From assembly GCF_006443095.1 (NCBI RefSeq), contig NZ_VFWZ01000004.1, positions 310,450 through 374,449 on the forward strand: a DNA stretch of 64,000 bases. The letters run 5' to 3'. How positions within the stretch are numbered: position 1 is the stretch's first letter; each line of letters begins with the position of its first letter. A program made the translations under genes and the position numbers. A model generated the notes under the pieces. The model worked only from the letters and a program-made list of their open reading frames with translations, had not been told where the DNA came from and did not search any database. Source of the stretch: Aquimarina algicola (GTDB lineage Bacteria; Bacteroidota; Bacteroidia; Flavobacteriales; Flavobacteriaceae). This document shows positions 58,315 to 64,000 of this stretch, one piece after another.

Positions 58315-58866
58315 CTAAATACTGCTTAATATACCTGCAATAATGATACAAATTGGTAATGAAATCAAAAATGCTTTTTTGGATTTGTAAATGTCTGAGA
58401 TAACATTCCAACAAAACAAATAGATAAAAATTGGAATCATAAATCCTAAGTATGTGTAATCCTTTTCAATAGTAAGTGCTACACCGGTAAAAAACCAAAA
58501 CATTCTCAGCAGGAATAGCAATACACCAAACAATATCCAAATTGGATTGACCTGACCCATTCTTAATTTTAGGGTTTTTCTTCTATGACTTGCAAACGGC
58601 TTACTCAACCACATATAAGTAGTAAAACAGAAAGAAAATGCCAAAGAAGCACATCCGATTAAAGTAAGGTTATAGGTTGATGTTTTAAAGTTTAAAGTGC
58701 TTGACCAAGAGATATCAGTTATTATATCTCCCAGATTACAGAGTTTTAAAACAAGTCTGAGTAAAGTATTAAAAATTATACCATATCCAATCCCTACAAA
58801 TATCCCACTATAAAATCGAAACTTGCCAATCGTACTGATCGTAAAATTAGGTTTAATTATTTTCAA
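58315..58866 (-). CDS. Membrane protein of unknown function
   Basis: 183 residues with five hydrophobic helices at about 15-40, 65-85, 105-130, 133-158 and 163-182. I recognise no family. It is the last gene of the Hcp-effector-lipoprotein run (33 bp after the previous stop). It may help immunity, for example as an inner-membrane partner, or simply be a neighbour; the sequence does not decide. Confidence 0.6.
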   Translation of the reverse strand: MKIIKPNFTISTIGKFRFYSGIFVGIGYGIIFNTLLRLVLKLCNLGDIITDISWSSTLNFKTSTYNLTLIGCASLAFSFCFTTYMWLSKPFASHRRKTLKLRMGQVNPIWILFGVLLFLLRMFWFFTGVALTIEKDYTYLGFMIPIFIYLFCWNVISDIYKSKKAFLISLPICIIIAGILSSI

Positions 58867-58899
58867 TATAATATGAGTGTTGTTTTGTAATGAGTACGT

Positions 58900-59598
58900 T
58901 TAGTTTGTAGTATTTGATTGAGGAGCAACATTTTTATATTTTTTAAAGTAAAAAACATAATACAGCTTTGGTACTATATTATCAATCAATTTTTTATTTT
59001 CTTCATTAATATCTTTATATTTTTTGTCTAGAACTATTTCAGATACACTCTCTCTAACATTATTAATACTACAATCAAGTCCTCTTAGTAGAAGAACAAT
59101 AGAATACAACTGATTTTCGCTGATCTCTACATCATTTTCAGAATATTGGAGAATCTCAAATATGAGTTTGGTTTTTTCTTTTCTATACTTTTGAATATCG
59201 ATTTCTTGTAAAGAAGTAAAACCTTGAGCAGTTAAATGTTCTTCTAATTTTGTCATCACTATTGTTTCTAAATTCAATAAATTTTGAATCTCATCATCAA
59301 CTAGAAAAGCGTTTTTATCAAAAGTATATGATAATTTTGTATTCTTTTCAGGATAAGAATATTTGTCATTGCGAGCCTCAATGTTTAACCTATCATTTCT
59401 TTCTACAATAGTTAAAAACCCTTCACTTTTTGAAAGATGTAAACCAAATTGATTTGCTACCAATTCTAAATTTGTATCAGAATCACATCGTATTTGTTCT
59501 GTTATTGGTTTTGCATTTCTATCGCATGAAACCAAAAAGAAAGTCAAAAAGAATATTTCAAAAAGTTTATTAATATTTAATATACTTAGAAGGTTCAT
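58900..59598 (-). CDS. Lipoprotein of unknown function downstream of putative immunity genes
   Basis: 232 residues. Lipoprotein signal F-L-V-S-C (Cys25) with D-R-N-A-K-P after it, lacking an acidic run. The rest is charged, Asn/Glu-rich and mixed helix-strand (T-I-V-E-R-N-D-R-L-N-I-E; E-N-Q-L-Y-S-I-V-L-L-L-R-G). It is not obviously related to the two paralogs upstream. It begins 76 bp after imm-like copy 2 on the same strand and is low in G+C like them. It may be a third immunity or accessory protein. Confidence 0.65.
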   Translation of the reverse strand: MNLLSILNINKLFEIFFLTFFLVSCDRNAKPITEQIRCDSDTNLELVANQFGLHLSKSEGFLTIVERNDRLNIEARNDKYSYPEKNTKLSYTFDKNAFLVDDEIQNLLNLETIVMTKLEEHLTAQGFTSLQEIDIQKYRKEKTKLIFEILQYSENDVEISENQLYSIVLLLRGLDCSINNVRESVSEIVLDKKYKDINEENKKLIDNIVPKLYYVFYFKKYKNVAPQSNTTN

Positions 59599-59674
59599 AA
59601 TTTAGTTTTTCATCCAAGGGTTTGAGTTGTTTATATTTTTATACTATTTCGATTTCCAAATTTATATAGGTCAG

Positions 59675-60346
59675 TTAATTAATAATTTCTACAGGAATCA
59701 ATGCATAATCAAAGTTTCTATTTTTTGAGATTATGAATTCTTCCAAGTGGGTATGGATTTTTTCAACTAAAGTATGATCATTTTTTGCTATGTTCTTTTT
59801 GCATACTATAGATGCCTTACCCTCTCTATATTTAAACAAGATTACTTTTTTTATTGAGTTTTCTTTGTTTGAAGGATTAAAATAAATAGCAACCTTTGTT
59901 GAATCTACATTATTTTTTAAATGATTTTCTGCTTCATTAGTCAAATTGTCCTTTGGTAATCTTTTGTAATTTCTAAAAATACGAACCTCATTGACATAAT
60001 CACACTTATTAGGAAATGGAACATCTGCGTTTAAATTTATTTTTGTTTCAATTTTTTTGAAGGCATTTTGATCTTTTGCAGATATAACCAGTTCATTGTT
60101 GTGATATTCTACAATAAAATTTTCTGAATTTGTGACATTAAAATGATTCTGCCTGTTACTATTTAGATATTTTAAAAAATCTTCAAATGTTTCTTTAGAA
60201 TTAATTTTATCATAGTTTTTGTAATATGATTGCAATTGCCAAAGATAATCTGTCTGAAGTAACTCACTATTTTTATTGTCTTTACAAGAAAGAAAAAACA
60301 TTATATAAATTATCAATAACGACTTAAACCTAATATAAACTCTCAT
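59675..60346 (-). CDS. Putative immunity lipoprotein, copy 2
   Basis: 223 residues. Signal M-F-F-L-S-C (Cys21) then K-D-N-K-N-S, not acidic, so retention on the periplasmic side is expected. Shared with the next gene upstream are F-x-D-F-L-K-Y-L, an internal C-D-Y/C-E-Y, L-F-K-Y-R-E-G-K-A-S-I-V-C-K and the closing S-K-N-R-N-F-D-Y-A-L-I-P-V-E-I. No known domain. Paralogous tandem lipoproteins after a candidate effector are the usual look of stacked immunity genes. It lies 22 bp after copy 1. A role in blocking a periplasmic toxin is inferred. Confidence 0.7.
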   Translation of the reverse strand: MRVYIRFKSLLIIYIMFFLSCKDNKNSELLQTDYLWQLQSYYKNYDKINSKETFEDFLKYLNSNRQNHFNVTNSENFIVEYHNNELVISAKDQNAFKKIETKINLNADVPFPNKCDYVNEVRIFRNYKRLPKDNLTNEAENHLKNNVDSTKVAIYFNPSNKENSIKKVILFKYREGKASIVCKKNIAKNDHTLVEKIHTHLEEFIISKNRNFDYALIPVEIIN

Positions 60347-60368
60347 TACTTCAAATTTGTTATGAAAT

Positions 60369-61034
60369 TTACATTCTAATCTCTACAGGTATCAATGCAT
60401 AGTCAAAGTTTCTATTTTTTGAAGTCATAAATCTTTGAATAGAATCTTTTACAGATGTTAATATTTTTTTTTCTATATCTGTTGGTATAAACCTCTTACA
60501 CAAAATTGAAACTTTTTGATCTCTATACCTTAAAACTGCTATTTTCATTGATGATTTTTGAATTTTAAATCCTTTATCAAATACGCTAAAGCCAAATGTA
60601 TATAATTTGTGTTTTGTGTATTCTCTGATCTCTTCTTTAAAAATTGAATCTGTACCAATATTTTTATAATCTTTGAATAACTTCATATCATATAAATATT
60701 CACAAGGAAGAGGATAAGTAGCTTTCTTTAGGTCTAATGTAGTTTCAATCCGTTTTTGATACCATTTTGTTTCTTTTTCTTTTATAGTAATAATCAGATT
60801 ATCGTCCACAGTCAATAAAAAATCATCATTATCCTGCTGTCCATAATTATACCTCTGAGTGATAAATTTTAAATAGTCATTGAAATCATCCTTCGTTTCA
60901 ATAGGGTGAAAGGTTGTAGAATAATCCGTAATCGTAAAATCAATGTCTTTTACAACCTGTTGTTCTTTATTTTTATTCTTACAACTTAAGACAAAAAAAG
61001 CAAACAAACTGATAATGAAACACTTATTTGTCAT
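60369..61034 (-). CDS. Putative immunity lipoprotein, copy 1
   Basis: 221 residues. Signal F-V-L-S-C (Cys18) then K-N-K-N-K-E. Paralog of the 59675 gene with the same blocks (D-D-F-N-D-Y-L-K-F, L-R-Y-R-D-Q-K-V-S-I-L-C-K, S-K-N-R-N-F-D-Y-A-L-I-P-V-E-I). Its start overlaps the stop of the large unknown gene by 11 bp, so it is made together with it. The lipid anchor on the periplasmic side fits protection against a toxin delivered there by a neighbour cell. Function is inferred from position and topology; there is no matching known family. Confidence 0.7.
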   Translation of the reverse strand: MTNKCFIISLFAFFVLSCKNKNKEQQVVKDIDFTITDYSTTFHPIETKDDFNDYLKFITQRYNYGQQDNDDFLLTVDDNLIITIKEKETKWYQKRIETTLDLKKATYPLPCEYLYDMKLFKDYKNIGTDSIFKEEIREYTKHKLYTFGFSVFDKGFKIQKSSMKIAVLRYRDQKVSILCKRFIPTDIEKKILTSVKDSIQRFMTSKNRNFDYALIPVEIRM

Positions 61035-61971
61035 AAATAAAATTATTAATTAAACGATAGTGTTCTGCTGAAATTACTTCTACAATAAGAACAGTATTTT
61101 CACCTTCAAAATGAATTGCATTAGTATATGAAGACCCTGTAGCAGTAGCATAATTCCCCATAAAATCAAGAGAGTTAACCATAGAATTAGATTCATTTCT
61201 TGCTACATAAGTACCTCTTATTGGAATCGATATGTTATTAATTACAATAATCGTATCAAAAAAATAATTCCCTATTCCTGCACCAAATCTACTAGTACTC
61301 CTTTCGACTGAAGCAATATGAAAACTTTTAGGATAAAAATGATCAGTACTTCTAGTTTTCTCATAATATCTTGCATGGTAAGCATCCCTCTGGCTCAAAA
61401 TCGCATTCTCGATCTTAGGTTTTAATTTTGCACCTATATAGCTTCCGATATCAGTACGTATTCTACTCCCACCCGATCCTACAAAATCTCTAACTTTATC
61501 TAGCCAACTGGTATTAGCATCAAAGTGCGCTTTAATATCTTTCATGCTTTTGCCTACATACTCATGATCCGAAGGCAAATCAGGATCATTGGCAGAGGTA
61601 ACGTCTTCATGCCAGACATAGGTTTCTTTTTCTTTATCATACAACCAATCAAACGGCAAATCTGTTTGTTTAAAATAGGCTTTGATACCATATTCAAGAT
61701 GGTTTTTAAAATACCTATCAATATGTTCTGCAATATCATACCGGCTCAAAAACACTCCGCTAAAACACGTTTCAATAGTAATCACCAGTTCGGTTTTATA
61801 CTGCTCAAAGGCACTCTCGATACGCTCGTGTATCAAATCCATCGACTCATTTTGGACCGCATCGTCAAACACCTTACGGATCAATCCCTCGAACCGATCA
61901 TCCAAAAAATTATTGACCATCTTTAGTCGTAAAAACAGTACACTCATAGGATCTATTGTTTTGTTGGCCAA
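61024..61971 (-). CDS. Putative Hcp-linked type VI effector of unknown fold
   Basis: 315 residues, no signal peptide and no membrane helix. The first 150 residues are helical and acidic/basic (F-D-D-A-V-Q-N-E-S-M-D-L-I-H-E-R-I-E-S). A middle turn is rich in Gly/Ser (V-G-S-G-G-S-R-I-R-T-D-I-G-S). The last 110 residues are strand-rich with T-D-H-F-Y-P-K, A-R-N-E-S-N-S-M and V-I-S-A-E-H-Y-R-L-I. I recognise no toxin family. It overlaps the tssD stop by 19 bp and the first lipoprotein by 11 bp, so position makes it the effector candidate; it could alternatively be a T6 adaptor. Confidence 0.65.
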   Translation of the reverse strand: MANKTIDPMSVLFLRLKMVNNFLDDRFEGLIRKVFDDAVQNESMDLIHERIESAFEQYKTELVITIETCFSGVFLSRYDIAEHIDRYFKNHLEYGIKAYFKQTDLPFDWLYDKEKETYVWHEDVTSANDPDLPSDHEYVGKSMKDIKAHFDANTSWLDKVRDFVGSGGSRIRTDIGSYIGAKLKPKIENAILSQRDAYHARYYEKTRSTDHFYPKSFHIASVERSTSRFGAGIGNYFFDTIIVINNISIPIRGTYVARNESNSMVNSLDFMGNYATATGSSYTNAIHFEGENTVLIVEVISAEHYRLINNFIYDK

Positions 61972-62351
61972 TTGTTATTGTATTCTACGACACCTACCTT
62001 AATATCTTTGGCACTGATGACCATTTGTATTGTCATGGGTTTGTTACTATTGCCATCATAATCCTGTGCATAGTGCAAACAGTATGCATCTTTGAACTCC
62101 ATCGATTGTAGTGTAGACATACTATCATTATTATAGAATATAATTTTACCATTTTTGGTCAGTGTAGAAGATACTGCCCATTCTGCAAACAAGTCTGCTT
62201 TTTTTTCATATCGAAGAGCGATAGTAAACTTGCCAGCTATTGGTGCAGAGTTAGGTCTACCATTATAATCACTGTTTTGATCTATTGCAGAGGTACATCT
62301 GTCTAATATAAAAGTATGGCCGTCTATTTCGAGTTTTGATAAAAATGACAT
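61953..62351 (-). CDS. tssD: Type VI secretion tube protein TssD (Hcp), Bacteroidota type
   Basis: 132 residues. Typical Bacteroidota TssD pattern: M-S-F-L-S-K-L-E-I-D-G-H near the start, G-K-F-T-I-A-L-R-Y-E-K-K-A-D-L-F-A-E-W as the strand-helix, K-N-G-K-I-I-F-Y-N-N-D-S-M-S, and the closing F-K-D-A-Y-C-L-H-Y-x-Q...M-T-I-Q-M-V-I-S-A-K-D-I-K-V. Hcp hexamers form the tube ejected by T6SS; small effectors can ride in the pore. No other tss gene is in the window, so this is an orphan hcp whose baseplate is encoded elsewhere, heading the effector/immunity run. Confidence 0.88.
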   Translation of the reverse strand: MSFLSKLEIDGHTFILDRCTSAIDQNSDYNGRPNSAPIAGKFTIALRYEKKADLFAEWAVSSTLTKNGKIIFYNNDSMSTLQSMEFKDAYCLHYAQDYDGNSNKPMTIQMVISAKDIKVGVVEYNNNWPTKQ

Positions 62352-62471
62352 GGTTTTAAAAAAAATTAAGGTTTAAAGAATCATTACATGTTATACATCA
62401 ATAGACGATTAGGCATATAATAATATGAATATGCTTTAGTGTTTACTTGAATCGTTATGTTTGGGAATGGG

Positions 62472-62754
62472 TTAGCTTCTTACAAAAAAGCCCAGCGCTT
62501 CTAGTAATTCGGGGTGTTTTTTGAGCGCTACTTTTGCAATTTTCTTAAAATTACGCACCCAGTCCTTAAGATCGTCAAAGGCTTCGTTTTTATCACGAGT
62601 AGCTTGCTGTGACTCTGCATTCTCTTTTTCGTATAATTTACGAGCATCTTTAGCAGCCTTATATAAGGTTTTCTACCTTGATTAAGGTGTAGTTGATTAA
62701 TGCTGTATGTGTACCTTCTAAACGATCCGCTTCAGACTGCCTCGTCCTTTTCAT
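62472..62754 (-). pseudogene. Frameshifted small helical protein gene upstream of tssD
   Basis: From ATG at 62754 the frame gives M-K-R-T-R-Q-S-E-A-D-R-L-E-G and ends at a stop near 62660 after about 31 codons. The other half reads on in a different frame from about 62665 (L-Y-K-A-A-K-D-A-R-K-L-Y-E-K-E-N, then D-D-L-K-D-W-V-R-N-F-K-K-I-A and L-L-E-A-L-G-F-F-V-R-S) to a stop at 62472. Together 283 bp, one base off a multiple of three. The second half is protein-like and ends at a natural stop, so a one-base error in gene or sequence is likely. Function is unknown. Confidence 0.7.
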
Positions 62755-63120
62755 AAATATTGAGTTTTTGTGTTATAGTGAGATAAAACTAGTAATATTC
62801 TTTAACTAGATGACATTCTGGTTAGGTTTTTTTCTACAAACTGATAAATTTTGTGGTATCACCGTAACATTGGTAATTTTTAACGTATATTTTTGATTGT
62901 TTACACACAAAATGTAGTAAACTGCATTATCCCAATACTGTCTTTATATGAAAAATGTATTATTTGATGTTATAGTGAATTGCCTTTCTGTAAAATGAAG
63001 TACTTCAACATAAAGTGAGTCAAATCATGTAAAATTGAATCAAATCACGTCATTTTGATTTGAGCTAAATCATGTAATTTCTGATGATTTATCCTCAAAA
63101 CAATTGTTAAAAAAACAATA
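62755..63120. other. Intergenic region upstream of the frameshifted gene, with short direct repeats
   Basis: About 366 bp with no gene seen. It is AT-rich; the repeats at 63020-63085 are the only ordered feature. It ends at the pyrD stop codon, so those repeats sit just 3' of pyrD. Confidence 0.4.
63020..63085. repeat. Three imperfect copies of a 20-nt AAATCAtGTnA repeat
   Basis: Copies TCAAATCATGTAAAATTGAA (63020-63039) and TCAAATCACGTCATTTTGAT (63040-63059) follow each other directly, and a third, shifted core CTAAATCATGTAATTTC lies at 63065-63081. The core ATCAYGT can read as half-sites. The role (operators, recombination scar or decayed repeat) is unknown. Confidence 0.5.
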
Positions 63121-64000
63121 TTAATTGCGCAATAAAGATTTGTTGATGTCTTTGATCAACTTTGGACCTTCATAAATAAAACCGGTATACAATTGAACCA
63201 AACTGGCTCCTGCTTCTATCTTTTCTAGAGCATCCTGCGCACTATGTATCCCTCCAACTCCTATAATCGGAAAAGCTTTGTTACTTTTTTCTGATAGAAA
63301 CCGAATCACTTCTGTAGCACGATTAGTTAGAGGTTTACCACTCAACCCTCCATTTTCTTTGGTCACTTCGGGATTAGAATTAAGATTTTCTCTAGAAATT
63401 GTAGTATTGGTAGCGATCACACCTGCTATTTTGGTATCTTTTACAATATCAATAATATCTAATAGTTGATCATTACTCAAATCCGGAGCTATCTTAAGCA
63501 AAACAGGCTTTGGATTCTGTTTTTCTTTATTTTTAGATTGTAATGTATTAAGCAATTCTGTTAAAGGTTCTTTATCCTGCAAAGCTCTTAGGTTAGGGGT
63601 ATTTGGCGAACTTACATTGACTACGAAATAATCTACATGATCAAAAAGCGCATCAAAACATATCTTATAATCCTCTACTGCATTTTCGTTAGGTGTGACT
63701 TTATTCTTGCCGATATTCCCCCCGATCAAAACCCCCTTATTCTTTTTTAATCGTTGTACAGCTTCTGTTACTCCTCCATTATTAAACCCCATTCGGTTGA
63801 TAATAGCACTATCTTTTTTGAGCCTGAATAGCCTTTGCTTAGGGTTACCGGGTTGCGCTTTGGGAGTAAGTGTTCCTATTTCTACAAAACCAAAACCAAA
63901 ATTTGACAACTCATTAAACAGTTTTGCATCTTTATCAAACCCTGCTGCAAGACCTACCGGATTTTTAAAAGTAAGCCCAAAAACAGTACGTTCTAATCTT
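63121..64000 (-). CDS. pyrD: Dihydroorotate dehydrogenase (quinone), 5' end off the right edge
   Basis: Class-2 PyrD oxidises dihydroorotate to orotate with quinone in pyrimidine synthesis. The frame is open to the right edge ([16 protein letters not shown] precedes the nominal inner ATG at 63909), so the real start lies outside. Family markers are [35 protein letters not shown], and the FMN-phosphate end G-G-I-H-S-A-Q-D-A...[10 protein letters not shown]. The catalytic Ser is in the S-S-P-N-T loop, as in class 2. Confidence 0.95.
   Translation of the reverse strand, partial: RLERTVFGLTFKNPVGLAAGFDKDAKLFNELSNFGFGFVEIGTLTPKAQPGNPKQRLFRLKKDSAIINRMGFNNGGVTEAVQRLKKNKGVLIGGNIGKNKVTPNENAVEDYKICFDALFDHVDYFVVNVSSPNTPNLRALQDKEPLTELLNTLQSKNKEKQNPKPVLLKIAPDLSNDQLLDIIDIVKDTKIAGVIATNTTISRENLNSNPEVTKENGGLSGKPLTNRATEVIRFLSEKSNKAFPIIGVGGIHSAQDALEKIEAGASLVQLYTGFIYEGPKLIKDINKSLLRN

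Noticed and set aside
61024..61971. The 315-residue protein as a known nuclease or peptidase toxin
   Set aside because: No metal-binding or catalytic signature I know is visible; the assignment as effector rests on context only.

Overview
The window is AT-rich (about one third G+C) and fits a marine Flavobacteriaceae (Bacteroidota). Supporting signs are a crtI-crtB-crtZ carotenoid set, a 7TMR-DISM/histidine kinase/AraC hybrid regulator, many lipoproteins with acidic residues after the lipid cysteine, a Bacteroidota-type TssD/Hcp, families such as DUF4856, DUF4266, DUF3570 and Lacal_2735, and promoters of the form TTG-N19-TAnnTTTG. The genus cannot be fixed from the window; it resembles Aquimarina-like genomes, but that is a guess. 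No tRNA, rRNA, CRISPR array, transposase or integrase was seen.

Region by region. 1-2.4 kb: end of crtI, crtB and crtZ, with a convergent crtA-like gene behind a TlpA-like thioredoxin. 3.2-10.4 kb: a lipoprotein of three 110-residue repeats, a Crp/Fnr regulator, and both aconitase types (AcnA, AcnB) side by side, each with its own terminator. 11-20 kb: a Spy-like periplasmic protein, an outer-membrane biogenesis operon (three SurA/parvulin-like proteins plus a MoxR ATPase) with a well-matched promoter, an OmpH/Skp chaperone and guaB. 20.7-20.9 kb: a nested-stem structured RNA candidate (possibly 6S-like), then a PagL-like lipid A deacylase. 22.8-27.0 kb: three tandem leucine-rich-repeat lipoproteins with collagen-like stalks. 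27-37 kb: mostly housekeeping and membrane genes, namely a TPR/AraC regulator, a methyltransferase, a Na/Pi transporter, a DUF3999/DUF2339 pair, and an ECF42-type sigma factor with its YCII partner.

37.8-41.1 kb: a redox/flavinylation operon (thioredoxin, ApbE, DUF4266, DUF3570), preceded by a hidden 45-residue Cys/Lys-rich peptide that has its own promoter. 41.1-48.9 kb: ferritin, a PAS protein and a probable iron-acquisition operon DUF4856 - imelysin-like - HTTM - TonB receptor. 49-57.5 kb: HMG-CoA lyase, the one-protein hybrid regulator, and a six-gene cell-envelope operon (short orphan, small secreted protein, OmpA-like, lipoprotein, TapB-like, collagen-like lipoprotein).

57.6-62.8 kb: the most notable accessory segment. 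An orphan type VI tube protein (TssD/Hcp) overlaps a large unknown protein, which overlaps the first of two paralogous lipoproteins, followed by a third lipoprotein and a membrane protein. This is read as an Hcp-linked effector with periplasmic immunity proteins. A frameshifted small gene lies just upstream. Base composition changes sharply within this cluster. The window ends in pyrD, which runs off the right edge.
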